A stretch of DNA of 64,000 nt from Comamonas avium (GCF_014836675.1 NZ_JACSQK010000004.1:475703-539702), one strand, 5' to 3'; shown: positions 46,714 to 57,220, numbered from the stretch's first letter. The notes: generated by a model from the letters alone, not told the origin. Translations and numbers: made by a program.

Positions 46714-47400
46714 ATGCGCATTGCCGTTTTGGACGACGATCGACTGCAGCTGGAGCTGATGGAGCGTGTTGCCCATGAAATGGGCCACACGTGCAGCCTG
46801 CACACTACGGGCCAGTCTTTTCAGCAAGAGCTGCGGCGTGAAACTTTCGACATGCTCGTTGTGGACTGGGTATTGCCCGACACCAGCGGCCCCGAGGTGA
46901 TCCAGTGGGCACGCACCAACCTGGAGCATGCCCCACCTATTTTGTTTATCACACACCGCAGTGAGGAAAGCGACATTGTCGAAGGCCTGCAGTGCGGTGC
47001 AGACGACTTCATGGTCAAGCCACTGCGCCTGGCAGAGCTCAAAGCGCGCATCCATGCACTGCTGCGCCGCGCCTACCCGCTGTGCACGGACGATGTGCAG
47101 CGTTTTGGCCCCTACACGTTCACCCGCTCAGCCCTGACCGTGGGGTTTGAAGGCCAGGAAGTGCTCCTGACCCACCGTGAATTTGCGCTGGCCATGCTGC
47201 TGTTCCAGAACGCAGGCCGCCTGATGTCTCGCGATCATTTGCGTGAATCGGTATGGGGACAAAACCCGGATGTCCTGTCCCGCTCGCTGGACACCCATGT
47301 CTCGCGCTTGCGTCAGGTTTTGCAATTGCGCCCGGGCAATCACTACTCGATTGCTGCGGTGTACGGTCTAGGCTATCGCCTGGATGCGCACGAGAACTAG
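46714..47400 (+). CDS. OmpR/PhoB-family response regulator
   Basis: The 228-residue regulator has a receiver domain with acidic pocket (VLDDDR, 5-10), phospho-acceptor D51 in VVDWVLPD, T80 and K102 (FMVKPLRL). The C-terminal winged helix starts near 130 (RFGPYTFTRSALTVGF) and includes LLTHREFALAMLLFQNAGRLMSRDHLRESVWG and DTHVSRLRQVL. The cognate histidine kinase is probably the CHASE2 protein two genes downstream; a FecR/LysM protein lies between them. A gagggag site precedes the ATG. Targets unknown. Confidence 0.92.
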   Translation: MRIAVLDDDRLQLELMERVAHEMGHTCSLHTTGQSFQQELRRETFDMLVVDWVLPDTSGPEVIQWARTNLEHAPPILFITHRSEESDIVEGLQCGADDFMVKPLRLAELKARIHALLRRAYPLCTDDVQRFGPYTFTRSALTVGFEGQEVLLTHREFALAMLLFQNAGRLMSRDHLRESVWGQNPDVLSRSLDTHVSRLRQVLQLRPGNHYSIAAVYGLGYRLDAHEN

Positions 47401-47424
47401 CTTTTCCTCACTACTTTTTTGTGT

Positions 47425-49170
47425 ATGCACCCTATCGCTGCGAACCATCTCCCATTGCCCAGTTTGCACGTTGCTGCCATCGCGCTGGTGACACTGGTTT
47501 GCAGCATGGCCGCCACGCCTGCAGTTGCACAGCAAATACCTTTGCACCCCACGGCAGTTACCCACCGCATCACCCCGGGCGATACGCTGGAGCAACTGGC
47601 ACAGCGCTACCTCGGTGATGCCGCTTTGTGGCCCGCACTGCAAAGCCACAACAGTGTAGGCAGCCCTTACCGCTTGAAGCCGGGCTCCGTGCTGGAGATA
47701 CCCCTGCAACTCATGCGTGCCGCCACAGCCTCGGTGGACTATGTCCATGGCACCGCCCATGTCAGCCGCAGTGGCGTTGCAGCCCCCGCTGCACGCGGCA
47801 TGTCTTTGCAAGAAGGCGATCAGATCAAGCTGGACCCCAACGCTTTTGTGGCCGTGCGCCTGGCCGATGGCAGCACCGTACGCGTACAAGCCACCTCCCT
47901 GGTCGAGCTGAGCCAGCTGCGCCGCCGGGGCCGTTCGGGCAGCCTGCAATCGGTGCTGCAAGTGCAGCAGGGTGGCGTGCAAGTGCAAGTGCCCGGAAAA
48001 CCGGATGCACAGCGTCGTCTGGACATCATCACGCCAGTGGCCTCTACCAGCGTGCGCGGCACAGAGTTTGATATGCAGCTGCTTGCCGATGGGCGCACGA
48101 CCTCGGCCGTCTTGAAAGGCCGCACGACTGTGCAGGCGCTGGCAGATGCAGACAAAGCATCGCCCACTGCTGTCTTGCTGGCCCGTACGGGCATTGCCGT
48201 GAGTGCCGACGGCCATGCCGGGCCGGTGGCCCACTTGCTGCCAGCCCCTGCGGCTGGTGAGCTGCCCTCGCTCAACGAAGACGCGCAGTGGCTGAACCTG
48301 CCGCTGCCGCAATGGGACAACGCACAGGGCTGGCGCGTCAGCGTCAGTGAAGATGCGCAGGGCCACCATGTGCTGCGCAACGGCCAGTTTGCTGGCAGCG
48401 ATGCACGCTTTGCAGCCCTGCCCGATGGTGCATATTTTCTGCACGTGCGCGCCATGGATACCCAAGGCATCAGTGGCATGCCTGCCGTAGCACCTTTGCG
48501 CGTTAAAGCCCATCCCGTCCCCCCACTGGCGCAGAACCCGGCGCCCGGCGGCGTGCTGGCACAAGGCGAGGCCCAGCTGCAATGCACCCCGGTGGATGGG
48601 GCCAGCAGCTATCGCCATCAGGTCATTGCGCTGGAAAGCCTGGAATCTCCTGCCCCTGCCGCAGCGTTTGCACAGGCCTTGCTGCAAAGCACCAGCCAGG
48701 CGCAGTGCGCCATGGATTTGAACGCGTTGCCACAAGGCACGTATGCGTGGCGCGCAGCCAGTGTGCGCATGGTCAAAGATCAGGAAGATCAGGGCCCATT
48801 TGCAGCAGCACAAACGTTCCGGATTGCACCCAAGCCAGCAGCACCATCGCTGGATGATCTGAAGGTGCAGACGCAAGCGGGCTTGTCCACCATCCACTGG
48901 CCTGCCGAATCCGGTCAGCGCTTTCGCTTGCAGGTTTTCTCCACCCCTGCGGGCACCGAGCCTGCACTGGACACTACGCTGGACACCCCACGCTGGACTG
49001 CCGCAGGTTTGCCTGCCGGAACGTGGCACGTTCGCATTCAGGTGCAAGACCCCTCAGGTCTGAACAGTGCGTTCTCTCCGCCTCGCAGCGTGCAGGTACT
49101 GGCTTTGCTGCACGACAGTGACGGCAACCCTGTCAGCTCGGGAACGGGCTTGGGTATTGAGTACCGCTAA
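47425..49170 (+). CDS. LysM-FecR periplasmic protein of a two-component operon
   Basis: The exported 581-residue protein starts at the ATG at 47425 and has a signal peptide (about 1-36, cleavage near ATPAVAQQ). Then come a LysM peptidoglycan-binding domain (46-93, ITPGDTLEQLAQRYLG and LKPGSVLEIP) and a FecR-type domain (about 128-230, with TPVASTSVRGTEF at 203-215). The rest consists of beta-sandwich, fibronectin-like segments (GAYFLHVRAMD, GTYAWRAASVRM, GTWHVRIQVQDPSG). In TonB signalling FecR passes signals to a sigma factor; here the partners are a response regulator and a CHASE2 kinase, so it may sense the cell wall for them. Gap to the regulator is 24 bases and to the kinase 27. Confidence 0.87.
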   Translation: MHPIAANHLPLPSLHVAAIALVTLVCSMAATPAVAQQIPLHPTAVTHRITPGDTLEQLAQRYLGDAALWPALQSHNSVGSPYRLKPGSVLEIPLQLMRAATASVDYVHGTAHVSRSGVAAPAARGMSLQEGDQIKLDPNAFVAVRLADGSTVRVQATSLVELSQLRRRGRSGSLQSVLQVQQGGVQVQVPGKPDAQRRLDIITPVASTSVRGTEFDMQLLADGRTTSAVLKGRTTVQALADADKASPTAVLLARTGIAVSADGHAGPVAHLLPAPAAGELPSLNEDAQWLNLPLPQWDNAQGWRVSVSEDAQGHHVLRNGQFAGSDARFAALPDGAYFLHVRAMDTQGISGMPAVAPLRVKAHPVPPLAQNPAPGGVLAQGEAQLQCTPVDGASSYRHQVIALESLESPAPAAAFAQALLQSTSQAQCAMDLNALPQGTYAWRAASVRMVKDQEDQGPFAAAQTFRIAPKPAAPSLDDLKVQTQAGLSTIHWPAESGQRFRLQVFSTPAGTEPALDTTLDTPRWTAAGLPAGTWHVRIQVQDPSGLNSAFSPPRSVQVLALLHDSDGNPVSSGTGLGIEYR

Positions 49171-49197
49171 CGCATTCATGCACAAAAAAAAGCTGGC

Positions 49198-51489
49198 ATG
49201 AAGCGCTCACTCTCGCTGGAATGGCTGCTGATGTCGCTGGGCCTGCTGGCCGTGGTGTTCTGGCTCTCCGGCCCCCAGCAGCTGTCGCGCGCCAATCTGT
49301 GGCTGCAAGATCTGACGCTGCCACTGCAACGCCACCAGCCCTCACCCAACGTGGTGCTGGTACTGGCTGATGAACGCAGCCTGAGCAGCATTGGCCGCTG
49401 GCCCTGGCGGCGCGCCCTGCACGCCCACCTGATCAACCACATCAGCAGCGGCCAGCCCCAATCCATCGGCCTGGATTTTTTACTCTCAGAGCCTGACCTT
49501 GATTACCCCGAAGACGACGTTGTGCTTGCGCAAAGCATGGCCCGCAGCGGCCGCGTCGTACTGCCCGTTGTGCGTGGGTTTGGCGATCAGCCCGCCAGCT
49601 TGCCTCTGCCCATGTTCACACAAGCTGCCGCACGCCTGGGCCACGTGCACCTGCCGATGGACGACGATGGCGGCGTGCGCAGCTTTTACGCCCGTGAGGG
49701 TGTCAGTGATCAGCTGTGGCTGCATCTGGGCCTTTCCATGCTGTGCATCAGCCAGCCTGAGCGCCCCGCCTGTGCAGACACCAACTCCAAACAAATACCC
49801 AGCTTCGGCACGTGGCAGCGCGATGACCGCACCTACATCGCCTTTGCTCAGGGCCGTCCGCCCTTTGCCATGTACGCCTACATCGATGTGCTGCAAGGCC
49901 GCATTCCGGCACAGGCATTTCGCAACAAGCATGTGCTGATCGGCACCGCAGCCACGGGACTGGGCACAACCCTGCCCACCCCCAGCGGGGCCAGCCAAGC
50001 GGCAACCTACAGTGTGGAGCTGGTTGCTCACATCGCCAGTGGAGCCTTGCTCAATCAGCATGCGGTCAGCGCCAGTTCCTGGGCCAACCGTGCCTTTAAC
50101 CTGGTGCCTGCCGCTTTGGGCCTGGCGGCGCTGTCCGTGCTGGGCCCCTCCGCCGCTTTGCTCGCCTGCATGGGTCTGGGCCTGCTCACCCTGATTGCCA
50201 GTGCCCTGACCCCAGGATGGGCGCACACGGTTTTCAGCCCTGCTGCGGCCTTGCTGATTTTGACACTGGCCTACCCTCTGTGGAGCTGGCGACGCCTGAA
50301 TGCGGCTGCACGCTTTTTGAATCAGGAAATGCAGGGGCTGCGTATTCAAGGGCTGCAGATCAACACACAGTCTCCCCACAAGCGGGGCGATTTTTTGCAG
50401 CACCGCATTGATGCTGTCGAGCAAGCCTCGCAGCAGTTGCGTCAGCTGCACCAGTTTGTGACGGAAACACTGCTGCAACTGCCATCCCCCACGCTGGCAT
50501 GCAATCGCCATGGCCACATCTTGCTGGCCAACAGTGCAGCCCACCGTTATGCGCACAGTCTGGGGCGCACACTGCAGCCTCAGCAGCCCCTGGCCGACCT
50601 GCTGGACGGTGCCATGGAGCGCGGCAGCTTGCAGCCGCTGTGGGACAGCAGCTGCCCTCCGCCGCTGGATCACACCATTCAGCGTGAAGGGATTGATCTG
50701 CAAAAGAACAATCTTTTGATGCTCAGCCAGCCCTTTACCGTTGCCGATGAAATCGGCTGGCTGGTCACTCTGGTGGACATCAGCGACCTGCGTCAGGCCA
50801 TGGCACAGCGCGATCAGGCCATGCATTTCATCTCGCACGACATCCGCGCACCTATTGGCGCCATCCTGACGGTGATTGAGATGGAGCAGCACTTTGGCTC
50901 AGAGCCCGTCTCTGCGCTGCTCATTGAGCGCATTCAGCGCTACGCCCGTACGGGCCTGGCTCTGGCCGATGACTTTGTGCACCTGGCACGCGCTCAAAAT
51001 GCACTGGCACAGCGCACACCCGTGGAGCTTGGAGCCGTGATTGACCAGGCTCTGGATGACACTTGGGCAGCCGCACACGCGCGCTTTGTCAAGCTGGACT
51101 GGATGCCGCAGGAAGAAGAAGCCTGGGTGCTGGGCGACGCCAGCATGCTGCGCCGCGCCTGCGGCAACCTGATCGGTAACGCCATCAAGTACGGCCCGGT
51201 AGAGGGCACTGTGTTTTGCAGCCTGGCACTGCAGGATGGCCACTGGTGCATTTCTGTGCGCGATGAGGGCGATGGCATCAGCCCTCAGGAACAGGCGCGC
51301 CTGTTTGCCCCATTCACACGCCAGCACCAGCACGCGGGCAGCACCATCCCGGGCATTGGTCTGGGCCTGGCCTATGTGCATTCGGTGGCTCAGCAGCACG
51401 GCGGCAGCATTGAGGTGCAAAGCGAAGCAGGCCAAGGAGCCTGTTTTACGCTGCGGCTGCCACAGGCTGCGCCACCCCCCATGCACTAA
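49198..51489 (+). CDS. CHASE2-domain sensor histidine kinase
   Basis: Membrane kinase, 763 residues. TM1 (WLLMSLGLLAVVFWLSG), then a periplasmic CHASE2 domain (about 35-290; ADERSLSSIGRWPWRRALHA, NKHVLIGTAATGLGT), three further TM helices (about 300-365), a PAS-like segment (LPSPTLACNRHGHILLANSAAHRYA), and the kinase core. H-box: FISHDIRAPIG with H547; N-box GNLIGNAIKYG (N661); G boxes RDEGDGISPQ and GIGLGLAYVHS. All catalytic motifs are intact. Likely partner of the response regulator at 46714 and the LysM-FecR protein between them. Signal unknown; CHASE2 kinases often accompany FecR proteins in proteobacteria. Confidence 0.9.
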   Translation: MKRSLSLEWLLMSLGLLAVVFWLSGPQQLSRANLWLQDLTLPLQRHQPSPNVVLVLADERSLSSIGRWPWRRALHAHLINHISSGQPQSIGLDFLLSEPDLDYPEDDVVLAQSMARSGRVVLPVVRGFGDQPASLPLPMFTQAAARLGHVHLPMDDDGGVRSFYAREGVSDQLWLHLGLSMLCISQPERPACADTNSKQIPSFGTWQRDDRTYIAFAQGRPPFAMYAYIDVLQGRIPAQAFRNKHVLIGTAATGLGTTLPTPSGASQAATYSVELVAHIASGALLNQHAVSASSWANRAFNLVPAALGLAALSVLGPSAALLACMGLGLLTLIASALTPGWAHTVFSPAAALLILTLAYPLWSWRRLNAAARFLNQEMQGLRIQGLQINTQSPHKRGDFLQHRIDAVEQASQQLRQLHQFVTETLLQLPSPTLACNRHGHILLANSAAHRYAHSLGRTLQPQQPLADLLDGAMERGSLQPLWDSSCPPPLDHTIQREGIDLQKNNLLMLSQPFTVADEIGWLVTLVDISDLRQAMAQRDQAMHFISHDIRAPIGAILTVIEMEQHFGSEPVSALLIERIQRYARTGLALADDFVHLARAQNALAQRTPVELGAVIDQALDDTWAAAHARFVKLDWMPQEEEAWVLGDASMLRRACGNLIGNAIKYGPVEGTVFCSLALQDGHWCISVRDEGDGISPQEQARLFAPFTRQHQHAGSTIPGIGLGLAYVHSVAQQHGGSIEVQSEAGQGACFTLRLPQAAPPPMH

Positions 51490-51576
51490 TCTGAGCACGA
51501 GCATTCACAGCTAGCAGTGATATCTAGCAGCCACCCCACGCCACGCCACGCACTGCCAGACAAAAGCAGCATAACG

Positions 51577-51610
51577 AAAAAGCCTCAGAACTTTTCAGTT
51601 CTGAGGCTTG
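51577..51610 (-). terminator. Terminator of the tRNA-Arg gene
   Basis: On the minus strand, aagcctcagaac pairs with gttctgaggctt and is followed by tttttcg. It begins six bases past the tRNA CCA end. Confidence 0.88.
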
Positions 51611-51615
51611 TCGTT

Positions 51616-51692
51616 TGGTGCGGCTGGCAGGAATTGAACCCACGACCCCTTGGTTCGTAGCCAAGTACTCTATCCAACTGAGCTACAGCCGC
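51616..51692 (-). tRNA. tRNA-Arg (anticodon ACG)
   Basis: 77 bases including an encoded CCA. Acceptor GCGGCTG / CAGCCGC, D arm GCTC..., anticodon stem CTTGG / CCAAG with loop CTACGAA, TPsiC loop TTCAATT. Anticodon ACG, which is normally edited to ICG by TadA and reads CGU, CGC and CGA. Single-gene transcript with its own promoter and terminator. Confidence 0.97.
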
Positions 51693-51701
51693 TAAGCCAC
51701 G

Positions 51702-51707
51702 ATTATA
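51702..51707 (-). promoter_or_regulatory. -10 box of the tRNA-Arg promoter
   Basis: A perfect TATAAT on the minus strand, ten bases before the mature tRNA 5' end. A TTGAAA lies 21 bases further upstream, too far for an ideal -35. Confidence 0.65.
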
Positions 51708-51883
51708 TGCACAGTTTTGGATCACTTTTTTCAAACTGCGCAAATTCCCGGAATATTTACGCCTTGCCCAAAGACACTGTAATTGCATACAGTTTATCGC
51801 AATAAAAAACGCAATATCACCTTAGAATTCATGGCTTGCATGCTATCAGCGCACTAGCAGACGGCGGCTGACCAGCATGTTCC

Positions 51884-52903
51884 ATGGCTACGCGTAAAAA
51901 AAACAAATCCCTTCCCCCTGTCACCTGGTTGCGCCGGCTGCGCCAGCGCCTGACCAGCCGTATGGCCTGCTTTGTCTGGGGGGCCATTTTTGGCAATGCG
52001 GTATTGAGCCAGCCCATCAATCCGCTGAACCTGATTTTGCAGCCTCCAGAGAGCATGCTCAGCGCAGCCTCCAGGCAATGGCTGCAAGAGTTTCGCAGCG
52101 TAGTACGCAGCATCAGCACCCACTTCACGGGCAGCGCGCTGGATGTACTGCGCACTCAGGCCGCAGATCTGGTGCCTGTCCCGGCAGCAGCCCCTGCGCC
52201 ATCAGCACAGACTGGCGGGGGGGCATTTGCAGCATGCATCGACCAGTTTCCACAGCAGCGGCCTTTGCAGGTCACCACCATCAGCAGCCAATGGGCAGCA
52301 CTGCCACTGTGCTCAGACGCATTTGCGGTGCTGTACTCCGGGCTGACCAAAACGCCCATGGTGGTGGTGGAAAAACTCAATCGCCAGCGCATGCAGAAAG
52401 CGGCGGGGCTGGAGCGCACCGATAAATTCTTTGCAGACACACGCGTGCCCGAACAATGGCGCGCAGCCCTCACTGACTACCAGGACAGTGGTTTTGACCG
52501 TGGGCATCTGGCCGCAGCAGCCAACCAGCCCAGCGCACAAGCGATGGCGCAATCCTTTGCGCTGACCAACATGGTGCCGCAAAACCCCACGCACAACCGC
52601 AAGCTGTGGTCCAAGCTGGAGGCCGATACCCGCAAGTACGCACAGCGGGCTGCAGGCAATGTGTATGTGTTTTCCGGTCCTCTGCACGAAGGGCAGACAC
52701 ATACGCTGGGGCGCAATGCGGTCTGGATACCCAGTCACCTTTTCAAGCTGGTGTATGACGAATCACAGCAGCGTGCATGGGCCTATGTACTGCCCAACCG
52801 TGCCGATGCGCTAATCACCCGCCCCATGGATTACGCCAGCTTTGTACAGCGAACGCAGTGGCCGCTGCTGGAAGGCTCTGCCGTGCTGGGCACGATCCGC
52901 TAA
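51884..52903 (+). CDS. DNA/RNA non-specific endonuclease (Serratia nuclease family)
   Basis: The 339-residue protein has an N-terminal basic stretch and a hydrophobic segment (MACFVWGAIFGNAVLS, about 27-42), which looks like a membrane anchor or uncleaved export signal. The nuclease domain occupies about 125-335. The catalytic motif DRGH is D205-H208 (GFDRGHLAAAAN), and the metal/substrate Asn is in TNMVPQNPTHNRKLWSKLE (N238). Members cut single- and double-stranded DNA and RNA in the periplasm or outside the cell. No immunity or toxin-delivery domain adjoins it. Start chosen as the first ATG after the tRNA region. Confidence 0.9.
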   Translation: MATRKKNKSLPPVTWLRRLRQRLTSRMACFVWGAIFGNAVLSQPINPLNLILQPPESMLSAASRQWLQEFRSVVRSISTHFTGSALDVLRTQAADLVPVPAAAPAPSAQTGGGAFAACIDQFPQQRPLQVTTISSQWAALPLCSDAFAVLYSGLTKTPMVVVEKLNRQRMQKAAGLERTDKFFADTRVPEQWRAALTDYQDSGFDRGHLAAAANQPSAQAMAQSFALTNMVPQNPTHNRKLWSKLEADTRKYAQRAAGNVYVFSGPLHEGQTHTLGRNAVWIPSHLFKLVYDESQQRAWAYVLPNRADALITRPMDYASFVQRTQWPLLEGSAVLGTIR

Positions 52904-52930
52904 GCCTCAAAAGCCAAACGCCAGACGTCA

Positions 52931-52955
52931 AAAAAGCACCACTGGGGTGCTTTTT
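52931..52955 (+). terminator. Terminator after the endonuclease gene
   Basis: Stem aaaaagcacc / ggtgcttttt with a 5-base loop, 28 bases after the stop. Usable in both directions for the convergent gene at 52983. Confidence 0.8.
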
Positions 52956-52982
52956 AAAAACCGGACAGCCTGCCCCGGAATG

Positions 52983-53495
52983 TCAATGCTGCTCAGACAG
53001 TTCATCTTCAGAACGGACACGCACATGCATCCAGAAACCACGGGGCTCGCCTTGCTTGACCAGACGGGTCTCCAGCTTCATGCGGTTGAGCAGTGGTGTG
53101 GGAATCTCGTAGAGAGAGGGCGTGCGCAAAATAGCTTCTTGCGAAGGCATTTTCCAGTACTGGTCGTAGCCTGCGTGGTACGCAATCTCTTCACACCAGC
53201 CAAGGCGATGCAGGTCTGCCGTCATCTTGGCGGTCAGCTCCTGCCCAGTTGCCACACCCAGATCAGACACCAGCAGCAAGCGCTGGGTGGGGGGCTGCAC
53301 ATGCAGCCAAATGCTGGAAGGCCCGCCCGCAAGGCCCTGTTCCACCACAGGCTCAGGCTGGGATTCCGCACCTGAACGGCCCATGAAACGCTGACGTTTC
53401 TCGTCACCCTCAGGGGTTGGTGTCTTAGCAGGTGGCTGGGCTGGGGTCCCATCGCCACCCGTCAACGTCGAAATCAACCGGTCAAAAATGCTCAC
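52983..53495 (-). CDS. Hypothetical protein
   Basis: The 170-residue soluble protein starts MSIFDRLISTLTGGDG. The N-terminal 55 residues are Pro/Gly/Glu-rich and probably unstructured. The rest is a compact alpha/beta domain (PSSIWLHVQPPTQRLLLVSDLGVATGQELTAKMTADLHRLG, then RMKLETRLVKQGEPRGFWMHVRVRSE). No catalytic motif or Cys pair can be named. Coding is supported by base use and a clean boundary: the convergent terminator at its 3' end. I do not recognise the family. Confidence 0.7.
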   Translation of the reverse strand: MSIFDRLISTLTGGDGTPAQPPAKTPTPEGDEKRQRFMGRSGAESQPEPVVEQGLAGGPSSIWLHVQPPTQRLLLVSDLGVATGQELTAKMTADLHRLGWCEEIAYHAGYDQYWKMPSQEAILRTPSLYEIPTPLLNRMKLETRLVKQGEPRGFWMHVRVRSEDELSEQH

Positions 53496-53691
53496 TGCGT
53501 TTTTCTTTCAGATCAGCCCGCGGCTGCAGACCATCACCACTCCATCAAAGTCGTTATTGTGGCAAAAAGCCGGGCGCTATGACTTTCTTGAAGCCTTGAT
53601 AACCCTGGGTTGCCCACCCTTCTTTTTGCAATTGGACACTATGACCGCCAATCATCCCGCAAGGCTTGAGCTTGATCAATAGCGTACGGCC

Positions 53692-54519
53692 TTATGCCAG
53701 CAATGCCAACACCAAGGCAAATTCCGGGATGTGTACACTGACTTTTCGCCCTGCTCGCAGGCCGCTTCCAGCCGGCGCAAATCCCACCCACTGCACACCC
53801 GCGGCCATCTGCATGGCCACCTCATCGCCCATGGCACCCTGAGTCACTCGCGTGACTTTTCCCGGCCAGGTATTGGCTGCGGGCGTCTGGCTCCAAGCAC
53901 GCACGTCCACCGCAGTGGCTTTGCACATGGCCAGCACCGGCATGCCAGCCTGCAGCCCCAGCAACTGCGCACTTTCCGCCGTAATACGGGCCGTCAGCTG
54001 CAAATCCCCGTGCTGACTTTGGACATGCACCAAGGCCAGCGCCCCGGCAATATCAACGCGCTGCACCTGGCACGGCCACTGATTGCGCATGCTGGTCTGA
54101 ATCCCCAGGCGCTGCAGCGCAGCGGGCGACTGCAATTGCTGCATGACCGCACCACGCGCTTGCGCCATGGCCTGGGCGGCACGCAGCAGCTCCTGACCCG
54201 CAGCAGTCAGCTTGGCACCGCCGCCACCGGCACCGCCTACGGTTTTTTCCACCACCGGCACCCCCGCCAGATTGCCCAGCGTATCAATGGCCTGCCATGC
54301 GGCCTTGTAACTCACCCCCACCTCGCGGGCGGCTTGCGAGATGGAGCCACATTCACCCAAGGCCCGCAGCACCTGCAAGCGGCGGTCAGACAGCGGGTGC
54401 CCCAGCGCCTGCATCAGGGTGGGGGCAGGCTTGGACGTAACAGCTGCAGCGGCAGCAGCAGTTGCAGTTGCAGCCGCTTGGGTGGCTGCGGTGATGACAT
54501 CGGAACGAGACTGGGGCAT
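53692..54519 (-). CDS. modE: Molybdate-responsive transcriptional regulator ModE
   Basis: The 275-residue repressor/activator has an Ala-rich N-terminal tail (about 1-35), then a winged HTH (PLSDRRLQVLRALGECGSISQAAREVGVSYKAAWQAIDTL), followed by EKTVGGAGGGGAKLTAAGQELL and two Mop/TOBE molybdate-binding repeats (LARITAESAQLLGLQAGMPVLAMCKATAVDV and VSVHIPEF). It is divergent from modA with 80 bases between them, so it most likely represses modABC when molybdate is bound. The poly-Ala tail (TATAAAAAAVTSKPAP) is unusual for the family. Motif use is otherwise standard. Confidence 0.93.
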   Translation of the reverse strand: MPQSRSDVITAATQAAATATAAAAAAVTSKPAPTLMQALGHPLSDRRLQVLRALGECGSISQAAREVGVSYKAAWQAIDTLGNLAGVPVVEKTVGGAGGGGAKLTAAGQELLRAAQAMAQARGAVMQQLQSPAALQRLGIQTSMRNQWPCQVQRVDIAGALALVHVQSQHGDLQLTARITAESAQLLGLQAGMPVLAMCKATAVDVRAWSQTPAANTWPGKVTRVTQGAMGDEVAMQMAAGVQWVGFAPAGSGLRAGRKVSVHIPEFALVLALLA

Positions 54520-54554
54520 CTGCCTATCATGCCGCCAACTGCGCCACAGTTTGA

Positions 54555-55355
<801 letters not shown>

Positions 55356-55379
55356 AGCATCTAACGCTTATCTACCAAG

Positions 55380-55407
55380 CACTTCAGCATCAAATGATGC
55401 TGAAGTG
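55380..55407 (+). other. Hairpin between modA and modB
   Basis: cacttcagcatca pairs perfectly with tgatgctgaagtg over 13 bp with 2 unpaired bases. There is no T run after it, so it is more likely an mRNA-stability or attenuation element than a terminator. The left arm shares cacttcagcat with repeat copy 3 at 38804-38890. Confidence 0.55.
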
Positions 55408-55447
55408 GCCGTTTCACCTGCGCAAGCAGCTCACTCTTTCTTAGACC

Positions 55448-56128
55448 TTGTCCATCCTTTCCTCTGAAGACTGGGCCGCCATTGCCCTGACGCTGGAGCT
55501 GGCCGCAGTCACCACCGTACTGCTACTGGTTCTGTGCACGCCGCTGGCATGGTGGCTGGCCCACACCCGTTCACGCTGGAAAGGGCCGATTGGTGCTGTC
55601 GTGGCGCTGCCTCTGGTGCTGCCTCCCACCGTGATCGGCTTTTACCTGCTGGTCACCATGGGCCCCAATGGCCCTGTGGGGCAATTTACGCAATGGCTGG
55701 GTCTGGGCAGGCTGCCCTTTACCTTTCCTGGTCTGGTCATCGGCTCACTGATTTACTCCATGCCGTTTGCCGTGCAGCCGCTGCAGCGCGCATTCGAGAG
55801 CCTGGGCAGTCGCCCGCTGGAGGTGGCCGCCTCTTTGGGAGCCAGCCCGCTGGATCGTTTTTTCACTGTCGCCCTGCCCATGGCACGCCCCGGCTTCATC
55901 ACCGCTGCGGTACTCAGCTTTGCGCATACGGTGGGTGAGTTTGGCGTGGTGCTGATGATTGGCGGCAACATCCCTGGCGTAACGCGCGTGGTATCTGTGC
56001 AGATTTACGACCACGTAGAAGCCATGGAATACGCCAACGCCCACCTGCTGGCCGGCGGCATGGTGGTGTTTAGCTTTATCGTGCTGATGCTCTTGCACTG
56101 GCTGCAACCCAAGGAGCCACGCACATGA
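55448..56128 (+). CDS. modB: Molybdate ABC transporter, permease
   Basis: Inner-membrane channel, 226 residues, five to six helices. The binding-protein-dependent transport motif EAA---G is visible as [26 protein letters not shown]. The frame has a stop (tag) four bases before the TTG at 55448, and no upstream ATG or GTG, so the rare TTG start is needed; no ribosome site is evident. This may lower expression relative to modA, or mean translation is coupled to the modA mRNA. The stop overlaps the modC start by ATGA. Confidence 0.93.
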   Translation: MSILSSEDWAAIALTLELAAVTTVLLLVLCTPLAWWLAHTRSRWKGPIGAVVALPLVLPPTVIGFYLLVTMGPNGPVGQFTQWLGLGRLPFTFPGLVIGSLIYSMPFAVQPLQRAFESLGSRPLEVAASLGASPLDRFFTVALPMARPGFITAAVLSFAHTVGEFGVVLMIGGNIPGVTRVVSVQIYDHVEAMEYANAHLLAGGMVVFSFIVLMLLHWLQPKEPRT

Positions 56129-57195
56129 TCGAAGCCCAACTGCATGTCAAACGTGCGGACTTCACACTGAATGTCCATCTGCAACTGGCTGGCCACGGCA
56201 TTACGGCACTGTTCGGGCCGTCGGGCTGCGGCAAGACCACCTGCCTGCGCGCCATTGCCGGTCTGGAGCGTGCCCAGGGCCGCGTCATGGTCAACGGCCA
56301 GATCTGGCAAGACGACGCCACCCAGCAATGGCTGCCCACGCACCAGCGCGCACTGGGCTATGTGTTTCAGGAAGCCAGCCTGTTTCCCCATCTGGGCACA
56401 CGCGCCAATCTGGAATACGGCCTCAAGCGCACGCCTGTGGCGCGCCGCAAAGTGGCGCTGGAGCAAGCGGTCGAGCTGCTGGGCCTGTCTCATCTGATGG
56501 ATCGCAGCGTGCAGACCCTGTCGGGGGGGGAGCGCCAGCGCGTGGCCATTGCCCGCGCTCTGGCTACCAGCCCGCAGCTGCTGCTGATGGATGAGCCTCT
56601 GTCAGCGCTGGATGCAGCACGCAAAGCTGAAGTGCTGCCCTATCTGGAACGCCTGCAGCGCAGCCTGGAGATCCCCGTGCTTTACGTGAGCCACTCGCAA
56701 GATGAAGTGGCGCGCCTGGCCCACCATGTGGTGCTGCTGCAAGCCGGCAGCGTGGTCACTCAGGGCAGTACCGCCAGCACCATGGCGCAGCGTGATCACC
56801 CCATGGGCCCTGCCGCAGATGCCGCCAGTCTGGTGCAAGGCCATATCACTGCTTATGACGCACAGGACCACCTGAGCACCGTGACCTTTGAGGGCGGCGA
56901 GCTATTCATCTCTGGAGCGTCACAGCGCACAACGGGCGAGCCTGTGCGCCTGCGCGTGCTCGCCCGCGATGTCAGTGTGGCACTGCAATCGCCCACCTGC
57001 AGCAGCATTTTGAACCGCCTGAGTGCACGCATTACTGCGCTGCGCGAAGACAGCCCTGGCCACGCCATGCTGACCTTGCAAGCGGGCAACACCACGCTGC
57101 TGGCACGCGTTTCAGCCCGCTCTGTGCGCGAGTTGAACCTGCACGAAGGTTTGAGCGTGGTAGCCCAGATCAAAAGCGTGGCCCTGCTGGATTAA
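56125..57195 (+). CDS. modC: Molybdate ABC transporter, ATPase
   Basis: ATPase, 356 residues. Walker [10 protein letters not shown] (31-39), Q-loop [15 protein letters not shown], signature [15 protein letters not shown], Walker [14 protein letters not shown]-loop SHSQDEV. The C-terminal TOBE/Mop domain (about 290-356, [20 protein letters not shown]) lets it sense molybdate, a hallmark of ModC. Start overlaps modB. Nothing missing. Followed after 25 bases by fdhD, which supports a joint molybdenum-enzyme operon. Confidence 0.96.
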   Translation: MIEAQLHVKRADFTLNVHLQLAGHGITALFGPSGCGKTTCLRAIAGLERAQGRVMVNGQIWQDDATQQWLPTHQRALGYVFQEASLFPHLGTRANLEYGLKRTPVARRKVALEQAVELLGLSHLMDRSVQTLSGGERQRVAIARALATSPQLLLMDEPLSALDAARKAEVLPYLERLQRSLEIPVLYVSHSQDEVARLAHHVVLLQAGSVVTQGSTASTMAQRDHPMGPAADAASLVQGHITAYDAQDHLSTVTFEGGELFISGASQRTTGEPVRLRVLARDVSVALQSPTCSSILNRLSARITALREDSPGHAMLTLQAGNTTLLARVSARSVRELNLHEGLSVVAQIKSVALLD

Positions 57196-57220
57196 CGCCG
57201 CAGCCCTATCATGGCGCGCT

